Shown: piece by piece, positions 52,408 to 63,450 of the stretch
Layout: every line of letters starts with the position of its first letter
Numbering within the stretch: position 1 is the stretch's first letter
DNA from: Theristus sp. LFF4_11
Taxonomy: Eukaryota; Nematoda; Chromadorea; Monhysterida; Xyalidae
Length of the DNA stretch: 64,000 bases
NCBI GenBank assembly: GCA_030248135.1
Contig: JASANC010004030.1
Span: 1 to 64,000 of the forward strand
Direction: 5' to 3'
Position numbers and translations under genes: made by a program
The notes under the pieces: model-generated
Told to the model about the DNA's origin: nothing
The model's database searches: none
The model's input: only the letters and a program-made list of their open reading frames with translations

Positions 52408-55400
52408 ATGTCACCCATCATCAGCCAGCTGCTGATTTTGCTTTTCCTTCTAGCGTCTGTTGTTGCAGATGGTAGGTCATTATTGGGATAAATTTCAGTT
52501 TGTGATGACTAGCTTTTGACCTGTGCCTCTGTTCCAGCCGGATTAAATTTGAAAAAGAAAAGTTCCACTCTTTCAGTAAAACAATCAGTACCAAAAATGA
52601 GAGAGTGGGTTCCCCCTAGCACTAGCACAAAGTTGCGCCTCGTGGGAGGAGGGAAGATGACACCCCCCCCCCGACAAAATGTTCGCATAAATCACAAATT
52701 TTAATTCAAAAATCACAAATTTTTTATCAAAAAATTACGATTTTTTGTTCAAAAATCACTAATTTTTCTTTAAAAATTATGATGTTTTGCTTCCCAGGTG
52801 CATAATCACAGGAAAAACAACTTTTTATGCCCTCGGATGCAGCACTCATGCTGCTTAGCGAGTTAATAATGTTATCTCTTTATGCAGACATAAAAATGGT
52901 AAAGACAATTTTGCTTTTTGCACCCCCCTAGCAGGTGACCGGGGGTCCCACTTACCCCCTACCCCCCAAAAAAAACTTGGCACCCCCAAAATGTCCGTCA
53001 TCTTCGGTACTGCACTGGCCAGCTGCACTGCCGGGTGATGCAGGGCCAAGAACCGATTAGCATTCCCGGGGATGTCCCACTTGCAGACACCCTCACCTCC
53101 AAAAAAGTTTGGCACCCCAATGTTACGACACAAAGTCGTTTTATTGTCGTTATGTTACGACACAAAGTCGACATAAAGATAAATAAAAACGGAACATACG
53201 AGAGCATCAAAAAGTTATTTTTCCTGTGAATATGCGCTAAATACCCACTGAACACCAAGAGACGCATTGAAAGAGACACCAAAATAAAGCAGAAACATTC
53301 TTTGTTGCGAGTGACAAAAACAAACAGAAATCAAAGTTTCCGGGCTTTTTGTTTTTGTTTTTCAGATGACCACTGTGACGTGCTGCTTCGCAACTCAAAT
53401 CGGGAGCATTCTCGGGAATTCGCAGGCGTTCATCCTCAACCTCCGCTGTTGATCAAAGCACCGAATCGACAGCCGATCCATTGGTGGAATGTTCCATCGT
53501 GGCGACAAAAACGTTGCTATTTCACGTCGCTCGAATCGTTGGACTGGTCGACCGCACTGAGGAGATGCCAAATGCTGACGTATTATAGATCTGTAAGCTG
53601 ACGCCATTCGTGGGAGCGGCACGTCAGCCGAACTCGCCACAATACTAGCCAGAAAGCTGATTGCAAAAAATTATAATTGGTCATAACATTCATCATTAGT
53701 GATTTGATGAAAAACTCGTTTTTTGCAAAATAGAATGGATGGATGGATGGATGGAAAGATGGACTAAAACACCCACACCAAAAAATGAAACATCACACTG
53801 CCCTGTCGTTTAGTAGACGCAAAAAGACGCCGCAGTGAAAATTTCAATATCTTATTGCTGGTATCGGTCGAATGACGGTACTCAGTATGCAATAAGTACT
53901 TGTAAACTGTAAATAAATAGCAATTTGATAGTATTCCAATGTCAGTGCTGCTGCTTTCTTCTTCAAGGTACGAAAGAAAAATGGAAGCTATGAAAGAGAA
54001 TGGGAGAATGGACGTTTGGTGTGGCCGGAGACATCGGACATCATGAACTATGTGCAAAAACTTGTGCAAGATCAAATGAAGTCGGAAAAAAGCACTGGGG
54101 TAAGATTTTAGGAGCAGCCAAAATGTGATTTACTCCATGCACATACCGTATTACCTCTAATAAACCCCCATGGGGGTTTATTTCTTCAGCGACTTCTGGG
54201 GGTGGGGGTTTATTTTGGGGGGGGGGGCTTTATTTTTGGGGGGGGGGGTTTATTTGGAAACCATTTTTAGGAGTGGGCAAAATGGCAAAAATACCTTCCA
54301 TGGCAGGAAGGAAGTCGCAAAAACTTCTATTCTACATAGAAATTTCCTTTTACAACAGCCTTTTGTAATGAAATTACCATTAACTCATCCATTTGGGGCC
54401 TTTGGTAGCACAATTTCATCATTTTCACTGCAACCAGCCACTGAATTCGCTGGGTATGTGTTTCAAACAGGTTTCAATAATCCCCCATGGGGGATTATTT
54501 TTGGGGGGGGGGATTATTTGGAAACTTGTCGAGGGGGTGGGGGTTTATTTTTGGGGGGGTTTAATTTTGGGGGGGGGGTTTAATAGAGGTAATACGGTAT
54601 CGCGGAGGGCTTCTTGAAAAAGTTATTCTCTTTTGCTGAGTTTTGAGTAATTATAAATTCTGAACAAAATTTTTGTTTCTCCATTTCGTATCGACATTTT
54701 CAATCGTTCTCGTTACCAGAACAAGATATTAAGCAGAAACTTGGAACTTGAAACACTGATCTCAGATTTGCCCAAGTGACCCTATATGTTGTGTCCCAGA
54801 ATCAGGGTAGACCCGATAACAAAACCAAAATGACTCCACCAACTTCATCTGACAAACTTACGACCTGGATTACTTCGGGAGTGTTTTGGATAGCCGCACC
54901 AAGCATATAGAAACGAGTTCCTTTTTAGCAGGTTTCCAAAAGTTTTCTGCATCGCTGCACCGAGTAGTGTTAGCAAAAAAACATATCGCTTTTGTATGTT
55001 GCTGCAGAACAGCAGTGAGATATGGTGGACCGGTGGGAAGCGCTACGGTGACGTTGAAAAGCGCCTGACGATTTGGTGGTTTGAGGAGATCAAACCATAT
55101 GGAACGGCTCAAACGCGTTTTAAGTGGCAAACAAACCATGATTGGATGAGGATGTGCCCGCTGTCTGATTACGTCATGAAGCAGGAATGGGACCCAGAAG
55201 CACCTCACAAAGAAGGTATAGGCCCCCAAACGACGCTGATACATGTGGCAATTATCTAGATATTTGTGAATGTGACATACACCACAAAAAAACGATATCA
55301 CGAGATGATTTTCTTTTGAATACTGTAATACGATCATCGTAAATTTCCTCCAAGCATGAAAGAGTACCATTACCACATACGGTATGGCCGAATAAATAAG

Positions 55401-58400
55401 GCAGTCCTTGTATTCTCCCTCAAGGCGGGATTAGTCGCAGACTAGGAGTTGTCTTTTTCAAGAATGCGAAGATAATTTCAAATCATGTGTGCAAGGAAGA
55501 AACAATGAACAGAATAGCAGTACGAAGAATAAATTCGTTAAAAAACCACGTCAAATTTGACACACATTTGCGTTTCTAAACTTCTTTTTTATTCATTCAA
55601 ATTTCGCGCGCTCTTTGCTCCCTGAAAAAAGCTGCCATGTTTAATCGACCATTCTGTACAAAAGGTGACGGCAAGAATTGCATTGTGCTTTTGGCAAATG
55701 CGCCGCGATATCGCATACGCAGTGACCATTGCTCGACTGAGCACCGATTCGCTTGCGAAATCAACATCAGGCGGACGTTTACCGCTGGTCTGTCTCGAGG
55801 ACACGCGTTTGTGTTTTTTTTCTCCTATGAAGTTTGTTAATTCAATATTTCGTTTTGTAGCTCAATATCGTTGTTTGTATTGACATTCTCTGTTCTGCGA
55901 CTCAATGCGCGCATTTGCAAAATTCGCGCGCTCCTTGCACCCTGAAAAAAGCTGCCATGTTTAACCGGCCATACCGTAGAGTCACTCTGATATTATACAG
56001 TGGCGGCCAAAAGTTTGGAAACCCCTGCGTGCGCTGCATATCGCGCATTTTTGCGTTATTATCTGATACTATGCACATAAGCAGTAAATTTTTGATTTTT
56101 GGAACAAGCAATTGTTGTGTTCATAAACACAAAGCTGGCATGTGTTGGGGAGAGACGCACAATAAAAGCACACATATACCACCACACACACACGTGCGCA
56201 TGGGGGTTTCCAAACTTTTGGCCGCCACTGTATGCACTAGCTTCTAAAACGCTTCAAAATTTGTTTCAGCGAAGCCGTACGAAGATTGTACCTTGTGGAG
56301 AAGATGCACCGGAGGGAGTGAGGCAGTACGTCAGAATGGGCAGTTGAAGTGGCGTTGTGAGTGCGTCAACGGAAGTCGCCATGATCCGGAACAAGCCAAA
56401 TGCGTCGGTATGAAACACATTTTGTCATGAATTTTTTTTTACATTTTTTGAGCAAGCCTTTCTTAATTTTTATGTGGACTACTGCATAAAATCTTATCAC
56501 TTTCATCACATCACTATGTATGTACAAGTATAGTTTGTTGGATTTCGGAAATAAGTTTAACCCCTTCTTTATATCACAGGTTAAATAAAGTCGTCTATGC
56601 TGGATATACGTTTTATCTGTTGCTGCTACTTTTTCCTGTTGCACTTACCTTAAAATCTGACAATGGTTTTTCCAAAAAACCGGTTTTGAGAGGCATATAC
56701 CTTAAACCAAAGCTTTATTTTGTCTTCCTACCTAACCCAATGTCTACCTTTAAAACTGGTCACAAGATTCACTTTATTTTTTACATCATTCTTTTTGTAT
56801 TTTGCCCAGAAAATTTTCCAGCGCCACCGAACACAGCATGCGTCCATGGTGAATCGTGCGCAGGCGGCAGCGAGTGTGTCAACAGCATCTGCCTTTGTCC
56901 CACGGCTGATGTCGACGAAGCCAAGCTACCCTATGTGCGAAACGACACATGTTACAGTTGCGTTGTTTCTGGGTTGAGTTATGATCCTTTATTCTGGCCC
57001 CGTCCATCAATGCGCGCATAGATGGGTAAGCAGTTTCATGCATGACGCGGGAATTCAAAATTGGTAAAGTGGTCCGAGATCTCCCGTAATAAGGCCGAGC
57101 CACTTAGGCTATTCTGAGTTACCACTAAAGATTGAAACTACTTTCCTTTCACGTCTACAACCGCATTGAGTCGCAGGCAGGTCTTAAAGAAAAGATAATA
57201 CATAACCAATGAAAACCCCAAACAAAACTTCTCAATCGAAACTTTATATGTTTTTTTGTTGTTTGTTCGGCAATGGTTTTGCTGCTGCTGCAGAGTTCGC
57301 CCATAATTACAGGTTTTGTTGACGGTGTGTGTCGTGCTAGTGCGCCTCCGTTCTGCCACGACAGCCTCAGTGTCTGTCATAATGGGCGTTGTGTCTGTGC
57401 TCTGGGCGCCATGAAAGTTGGCCAGAAATGCAAAGGTACGTCTTTTGATTGAGCGCCAGTTTTCACGGAATAAAAAACTTCAAGCAAAAGAACGCTAAAA
57501 AATTTTCATCTGGAAATTTTCATTTTTGAAGGCATATCGCTTTGTGATCAAGAAAATTTTCCAGAGTGCGTGAAAAGCAAGCAAAAATCTGGTTTCTGAT
57601 TTTTTTATTGGGATTTGTTTTAATTTGTGCCAAATGCGCTTTTAGGTCTCATTGATGGGCCATGTGATGAGAACAAGGATTGCATGCGTGGAAGCAGATG
57701 TGTTGACGGAAGGTGCACGTGCCCCAACGGGACGATTGTTATCAGGAACAGACTCGCTGAGCGTCATTGCAAATGTTTATTTATTGGCTTTATGTTCTCA
57801 TTGACTACACAAACAGTTATCTTGATTATTGTACACGAGAGAGAACTTAAAAAATTAGAAAGCAGCTCTACTTCGTAAATAATATCGATATCGAATAGTT
57901 CGATATAGGAAGGAATAGTTGCTGAATCTTCACTGAAAACGATAGACACACGATATAACATGATAAACAATTTTTGTCCTGGAAAGGGAACTATTAGCAA
58001 AGTAGTATTCTGTTTCTTCATTAAGATAATTGTATTTTTAGCCCCTATTGATGGGCCTTGTGACGAGGACAAGGATTGCTTGCATGAAAGCAAGTGCATT
58101 AGCGGAAAATGCAAGTGCCCCGAGTGGACTATCGATGTCAAGGATGCTCATGGCAAACGCTACTGCAAAAGTTCGTTCATTTGCTTTTAATTGCAGTATA
58201 ACTGACAGATTTTCTTAGTGCACATTTGTTTTCCTGAATTTAATTTTACAGAACAAAAAAAACCTTAAATATATTGTAATAAAAACACAGTCAAACCGAT
58301 TACCATAACATCAACCACACCAATAACACCAACCACACCAACAACGAAAACCACACCAACTACACCAACAACACAAACCGTAACAAAAACATCAACCACA

Positions 58401-59252
58401 CCAAGTACACCAACAACACAAACCACAACAACAGCATCAACCACACCAACCACACCAACAACACAAACTACTACAACAACACCATTCACACAAACCGCAC
58501 CAACCACATCAACCCCACCAACAACACAAACCACAACAACTACGCAAACCATAACAACAACGTCAACCACACCAACTACACCAACAACACAAACCACAAG
58601 AACAACACAAACCACACCAACCACACCAACAACACAAACCACAACAACAACGTCAACTACACCAACTACACTAAGAAGACAAACCACGCCAACCACACCA
58701 ACTACACCAACAACACAAACCACAAGAACAACACAAACCACACCAACCACACCAACCGCACCAACCACACCAACAGCACAAACCACAACAACAACGTCAA
58801 CTACACCAACTACACCAACAACACAAACCACAAGAACAACACAAACCACACCAACCAAACCAACCGCACCAACCGCACCAACCACACCAACAGCACAAAC
58901 CACAACAACAACGTCAACTACACCAACTACACCAAGAAGACAAACCACGCCAACCGCACCAACCACACCATCCACCCAAACACCAAGAAGACAAACCACG
59001 CCAACCGCACCAACCACACCATCCACCCAAACTATAACAGCCAAACCAACAATCCCATCCCAATCAGGCACGCCCCGTGTTGCCACAAGCGCCACAACGA
59101 CGAGTTTTCCATTGGACTCCACAAACAACACAGAATGGAAACAGAAGAATTCAGCGCAAGTAGCCGTCGGTTTCCTGGGTCTGCCATTTGCTTGGCTTCT
59201 CGCGGTTGCCATCAAACAAGCAGCGAGTAAAAATAGTGACTGTGATTTGTGA
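52408..59252 (+). CDS. C-type lectin / EB-module / mucin-stalk membrane protein (complete, 11 exons)
   Basis: Exons 52408-52471, 53366-53592, 53968-54099, 55008-55215, 55665-55787, 56270-56407, 56810-56956, 57313-57435, 57646-57774, 58042-58170 and 58291-59252; all phases close, about 793 residues. The signal peptide is MSPIISQLLILLFLLASVVA. A C-type lectin-like domain follows: KRCYFTSLESLDWSTALRRC, then SEIWWTGGKRYGD, NCIVLLANAPRYRI, STEHRFACE. No EPN or QPD carbohydrate motif is visible, and about 45 charged residues are inserted mid-domain. Next come a Cys-containing linker and EB modules: CVHGESCAGGSECVN; FCHDSLSVCHNGRCVC; GPCDENKDCMRGSRCVDGRC; GPCDEDKDCLHESKCISGKC. A Thr/Pro/Gln stalk of about 270 residues leads to a helix AQVAVGFLGLPFAWLLAVAI and a short basic tail. 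The product should be a heavily O-glycosylated type-I surface protein. EB exons are flanked by phase-1 introns, the mark of exon shuffling. Ligand and role are unknown. Confidence 0.87.
53737..53760. repeat. (GATG)n microsatellite
   Basis: About five GGAT/GATG units in a lectin-gene intron. Confidence 0.9.
54147..54600. mobile_element. G/C-tract MITE, copy 2 (inverted relative to copy 1)
   Basis: Same termini (CCGTATTACCTCTAATAAAC ... GGTAATACGG with flanking TA), same core (GAAGTCGCAAAAACTTCTAT region, TTTGGAAACCATTTTTAG), G-runs of 8-13. About 455 bp. It lies in intron 3 of the lectin gene, with the G-rich strand as the sense strand. Confidence 0.85.
55379..55659 (+). mobile_element. Mariner-like MITE (GGCCGAATAAA family), intron copy
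   Basis: Ends are TACGGTATGGCCGAATAAAT at left and TTTAATCGACCATTCTGTA at right, imperfect inverted repeats bounded by TA. The body contains CGCAGACTAGGAGTTGTC and CGCGCGCTCTTTGCTCCCTG. It fills most of lectin-gene intron 4 and ends 5 bp before the exon at 55665. Relatives: 36672-36865, 55917-55981 (3' fragment) and 61699-61974 (reverse). Confidence 0.82.
55998..56230. mobile_element. Tc1/mariner-type MITE
   Basis: Terminal inverted repeats CAGTGGCGGCCAAAAGTTTG and its complement, followed by GAAACCCC, with TA target duplications (55996-55997 and 56231-56232). The length is 233 bp, with no ORF. The CAGTG...CCAAAAGTTTGGAAAC end is typical of Tc1-like elements. It lies in lectin-gene intron 5. 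A second copy begins at 62735. Confidence 0.88.
58300..59035 (+). repeat. Thr/Pro-coding tandem minisatellite (mucin stalk)
   Basis: Degenerate repeats of ACCACACCAAC / ACAACACAAACC code for TTPTTPTTQT-type units inside the last lectin-gene exon. A longer repeat of about 130-140 bp (with RTTQTTPTTPT, TTTTTSTTPTT and RRQTTPTAPTT blocks) is repeated several times. The antisense frame stays open and makes a spurious valine-rich ORF. Confidence 0.9.
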
Positions 59253-60253
59253 ACTGATTATTGTGGGGCGCTCTCTAGTTATGAATACTGATTAGCAGTA
59301 CATTCTCTAGTGATGAATGAATACTGATTAGTAGTACACTTTCTGGTGATGAATTAGTAGTTGAAACTGTGACCGTTTAGTTGCGAACGTCAATTACATC
59401 TTTTCATTTTCTTTTATTTTGGTTCAATTTTTTCATGACGCGGGAATTCATAATTGGTAAACTGATCCAAATTCATGAAATGGGGCCGGGTCACTTTGCT
59501 TATTTTTAATCGCCACATGAAGATTGAAACTAGTTTTTTCTATATACGCCTGCAAACGCATTGAGTCGCAGATGCTGTGAGTGAAAGCAAATTTGACTTC
59601 GAACTTCAGCGTTCCGTTCTCATTCTAATGTATGTGTATACATATGCATTCGTGTGGATTACATTATGCGGTATCTGTTGTGCTAAATGACAAGTCTTCA
59701 ATTATTGTGAACTGTTGCATATAAACGACAAATTCTTTAATCCGTTCTCAATCCTGATTTTATAAGAGCTCCTCCCCCTCATAAAAGCGCCACAGAAAAT
59801 TTCACTTTGTTTGTCAAATTTTAATACTTTGCTAATCAACAGTCAACTCCTAAGTTTACGAACCAACTCGCTTTTAAACGATTTTGCAGCTAACCCATGA
59901 AATGAAGGTTATCACAAGTGGCGAAATTTGCTGTCAAACCAGCTTATAGACCAGTTTTTTAGAATGAAAAAAAAAATCACAAAACAACGAGAAAGGTCAT
60001 CACACACGAAACAGCGACGGCAAGAACCGAAACCAGTAGAACGTCATTCGCTGCAGTTTTCACTGATGTTTTTCGCTCCTCTATAAAGGATCAGAATGAG
60101 ACGTTGGAAATGTGCAAAACAGAGTGCACAATAAATATGAAATAATTCGACAATTCACTATATTTGTATGAAAAAGTTCCTAGATTGAAGTGCGAGAAGT
60201 CGGAAACCCAGTAACTATTGCGCCGACATACGCAAAAGCACATGCACACGTGG

Positions 60254-60526
60254 GGTACCGTAAGGTCTTGCACTTGTACAAGGTTCCTCCCACTTATAAT
60301 ACCCCCACCCAAAAGTGGGCGGAGTGTCACACGGCGGGAAACCAAAAATTCAAAATTTTCACTTGGTCGAAATCCCATCCCCGTTTATAAAGCCAGGATT
60401 TCCTAATCTTCGCTTTATAAGACCTTTTCCCACTTATAAGGTTGTCACACAAAATCCCACTTTTTTCAGAAATTTTTGATTTTCAAATTTATATAAGGAG
60501 ACCTTATATGCAAGACTTTCAGGTAT
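60254..60526. mobile_element. Possible MITE with AAGGTCTTGCA ends
   Basis: The left end ACCGTAAGGTCTTGCACTTG and right end ATATGCAAGACTTTCAGGT are imperfect inverted repeats. The interior has repeated CCCACTTATAA and CTTATAAGACCTTTTCCC blocks. The layout resembles the G/C-tract MITE but the sequence is different. No target duplication could be assigned. Confidence 0.35.
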
Positions 60527-60559
60527 TCACTATTCACAGCACCGTTTTTTCTGCTGCTT

Positions 60560-60703
60560 TGAGGCCCGTTTGTGCCTGACGTATGCAGACTTGTACGTCG
60601 ACGTACGTCTGGTTAGGAACGGTAGTATGCAATAACACGGGACCTAAAGTGACGTGACGTGACGTGCCGTATGCGCATACGTCAGGTATAAACGGGCCTT
60701 TAG
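60560..60703. mobile_element. GGCCCGTT-family MITE, full-length copy
   Basis: Left end AGGCCCGTTTGTGCCTGACG, right end CATACGTCAGGTATAAACGG followed by GCCTTTA. Internal CGTACGTCGACGTACGTC and GACGTGACGTGACGTGCCG are as in the 18244-18382 copy. About 144 bp. Confidence 0.8.
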
Positions 60704-60788
60704 TGCAACATTTCTGCGTTACAGCAGAGAATGTACGGTGTCTCAAACAGGGCTTTTATCTAGATAATTTTCCATCCAAAAAACCAAC

Positions 60789-62148
60789 CTTTCACATTAA
60801 TAGTGCAATTCGGTCCTTTCTGCGTCGTTCCTTCTGGGCATTTGCACACCTTTAGCGTTTCGTTGCAAACGGCCGGCTCGAAACACTGCACGCCGGTATC
60901 ACATGCCTGATCAACTGTCGCTGAAACATGTCAATACATATATATATATATATGAATTTATAATATAAAGTGGAACTCTTACTTGTAGGCAATCAATCGA
61001 TTGGTTGATGATCATATGATGTACCATTTCTGGCAGGACAGACTCCGCCTCCGCAGCAGTGGCTGCACAGATTACACGTGATCACCAACCAATCAGCTGT
61101 AGCCTATAATCTAGATTTTGACTGTAAGTACAGTTTAACTCGATAATACATTGTATATCCAACGATAACAAACCAAACACCACCTGCACAGCAATTCGTG
61201 TTCAGAATGCATGCATCAACCAATCAGCTAGTTGGATGCAAGGGCTAACAAACACTAACAAACACTCATTCTCACCACGCCCAACTGTGCAAGACTATAA
61301 GCTTAGTTTGAAACGCTTGTGGAATTTGCGCATAATATTCATTCGTTTAAAATTTCAGCCATAAATTTTCATGCTCACCATTGAAAAAAACAAAATCCCA
61401 AAAAGCAAGTAGCGTTTTTAGCGCAAATAAGCACTTTCTTGTTGATAAACAGGTACGCCAATAGTGACATTATTGCTTAATTATATTTAAATTCCGTTTA
61501 CATCACAGCACACATTCGGGTTTCATTCCGGTAGGTGGAAATTGGAGCTGCAATGGTTCAACATAACCACCATTTGTTTTGTATTGTAGTATGTAGGAAT
61601 GATACCCGAATGGGGCAGAAATGTGGTACATTTTCCGATACATTGGAGCAACAGTCCGGCGTGTGATACATAGTTGCCGTTGTCGCTGTGAGCATCTATC
61701 TACGGAATGACCGAGTAAACATGGTAGCTTTTTCAGGGTGCAAGGAGCGCGCGAAATTTGAATGAAAGAAAATAGACGATCAGAAACAACATATGTGCCA
61801 AATTTGACGTGTTTTTTAGACTAATGGATTCTTCGTGTTATTCTGTTCATTCTTGCTCCCTTGAACACATGATTAGGAGTTATGTTGGCATTTTTGAAAA
61901 AGACAACTCCTAGTCTGCGACGGATCCCGCCTTGACGGGCTGCCTTATTTATTCGGTCATACTGTACACGCACATACATTTAAATTTTTTTGCACGTGCG
62001 GGTTGGCAAACGTCAAAAAGTAGCTCACCGTGGCAGACTTTGTTGACTACGACCAAATTCGGGTGTGAGCAGACGCACGTGTTGTTGTCGCTACAAATGC
62101 TACCACCCACACAGCGTTGGAAGTGCGTGCACGTTTCGCCAGGCCAAG
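60789..62148 (-). CDS. EB-module protein gene, partial (two exons recognised)
   Basis: Two minus-strand exons, each coding one EB-type cysteine module with phase-1 boundaries. Exon 62148-62029: WPGETCTHFQRCVGGSICSD, NNTCVCSHPN, then VNKVCH. Exon 60920-60789: QACDTGVQCFEPAVC, NETLKVCKCPEG, then GPNCTINVK, ending at a GTTGGT donor. The about 1.1-kb intron between them carries palindromic MITE copies and a mariner-like MITE. EB modules occur in secreted or membrane proteins; the adjacent lectin gene on the opposite strand carries four of them, so the two genes may be related by duplication. Neither first nor last exon could be found in the flanking sequence. Confidence 0.65.
61699..61974 (-). 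mobile_element. Mariner-like MITE (GGCCGAATAAA family), reverse copy
   Basis: On the plus strand it starts TACGGAATGACCGAGTAAAC and ends TTATTTATTCGGTCATACTG. Internally it is the reverse complement of 55379-55659 (CAACTCCTAGTCTGCGACGG; GGTGCAAGGAGCGCGCG). About 276 bp. Confidence 0.82.
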
Positions 62149-62734
62149 CTGCAAAATACACCGAGAAGAAAATGACCATTGTCAATTTTTTTTAGGTTCT
62201 GCGACTGAATGAGTTTGCGCAGACGTGAAAGGAAACTAGTTTTTTTTTAAAAATCTTTATGTGGCAGTTCACAATTGCCTAAGTGACTCGGCCCCATTTA
62301 GGAGACCCGGTTCACTTTACCAATTTTGAATTCCCGCGTCATGCATAAAACTGTTTATTTATCTATGCGCGCATTGAGTCGAAGGGACCAAAATAAAAGA
62401 TGATACACAAAAAGTAAAAGAAGTAATACGGTGTGGCTTTTGTTGGCTTTGACTCAATGCGTGTGTAGACCTATAAATATGAACAAAATAATAAGTTTCA
62501 TGGTTGGGATCAATGCCGCAATTCAAAATTGTTTAAGTGATCGGATCGTATCGTAGGGAATTTTTACAGAAAACGACGAACTGTTTAATCCCGCTGTTCT
62601 CATTCTTCATTCATGCATGACTTCCTCCCACTTCCTCCCTACAAAAATCTAAATTTTTATAAATAAATTATGATTTAAAATTTTCATTAGGGGCCTTACA
62701 TACATACTGTACATGCAGTACTTTACGGTACCTA

Positions 62735-63103
62735 CAGTGACGGCCAAAGGTTTAGAAACCCCCAAATGCGCGCGCGCGTGTGTGGTGGTATATGCGTGCT
62801 TTTATTGAGCGTCTGTCCCCAACAGGGTCAGGACAAAACCCTTCCCCTCCCCTCCCCTCCCCTCCCCTCCTCGTAACTGTTCCTGGCAATCAGGGACGTT
62901 TTAAAAAAGTCGTATCGAGACCCACTGCAGAGTTACCGTAATCCTTAAAATCAAAATTTGACGTTTTTTGAATTTTAGTTGGAGGAGGGGAGGGGAGGGG
63001 AGGGGAGGGGAGGGGAGGGGAGGGGATGGGAGGGGAGGGGTTTTGTCCTGACCCTCCCCAACACATGCTAGCTTTGTTTTTTTATGAACACAACAATACA
63101 CTG
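62735..63103. mobile_element. Tc1/mariner-type MITE, copy 2, split by another element
   Basis: The left part (62735-62824) matches the first part of the 233-bp element at 55998-56230 (CAGTGACGGCCAAAGGTTTA; TGGTGGTATATGCGTGCTTT). After the insertion, 63055-63103 continues CCCCAACACATGCTAGCTTT, then AACACAACAAT. The far inverted end is missing. Confidence 0.8.
62825..63054. mobile_element. 230-bp element with (GGGGA)n inverted arms and 9-bp target duplication
   Basis: Termini GGGTCAGGACAAAACCC and its exact complement GGTTTTGTCCTGACCC, followed inward by CCCCT repeats on the left and GGGGA repeats on the right, so the inverted arms are themselves a pentanucleotide satellite. Flanked by TCCCCAACA at 62816-62824 and 63055-63063. 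The core of about 100 bp is unique. No ORF. The duplication length of 9 (or 8) bp suggests a Mutator- or hAT-type transposase in trans. Confidence 0.85.
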
Positions 63104-63360
63104 GGCTGTTTCACGTGGTGGTTACAATAGCCTGACAATTTCCTCACTGACAAAACTGTATGTGTGTGTCCTTTACTTTGCGTACTGATCGATTCTGAAA
63201 TGAAATGAAAGTGATTGAATTGCAGTCCGGTGGCTGTTTTTGGCAAACTGTTTACTGGAGCGACTCCAGTAGCGTGTGAAGTCTCTCCATGCTGGTAAAA
63301 CACAGTTTCAGTTTATTTTCGTGTCCAAGACGAAATACAGCGCAGGAAGATGATTATTTG

Positions 63361-63450
63361 GCTGGGCCGGTAATGGGCGGGCCGGAAATGAGTGGGCCGG
63401 AAATGTCGGGACGCATATGTGTGGACCGGAAATGCGTGGGCCGGAGTTGA
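63361..63450. repeat. GGGCCGGAAATG minisatellite
   Basis: About five degenerate units of GGGCCGGAAATG(N)GT, period 14-18 bp. Noncoding; the minus ORF across it (63594-63313) is a by-product. Confidence 0.8.

Larger units (their letters stand above)
59253..60788. other. Intergenic DNA with repeats
   Basis: Holds a minus-oriented interspersed repeat C (59430-59580), a possible element at 60254-60526 with CCCACTTATAA repeats and AAGGTCTTGCA...TGCAAGACTTT ends, and a GGCCCGTT-family MITE at 60560-60703. No coding exon recognised. Confidence 0.5.

Noticed and set aside
58265..59215. 316-codon valine-rich minus-strand ORF
   Set aside because: It is the antisense of the Thr/Pro-coding repeat in the lectin gene's last exon; ACA/ACC repeats read backwards as GTN valine codons. 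No start context or domain.
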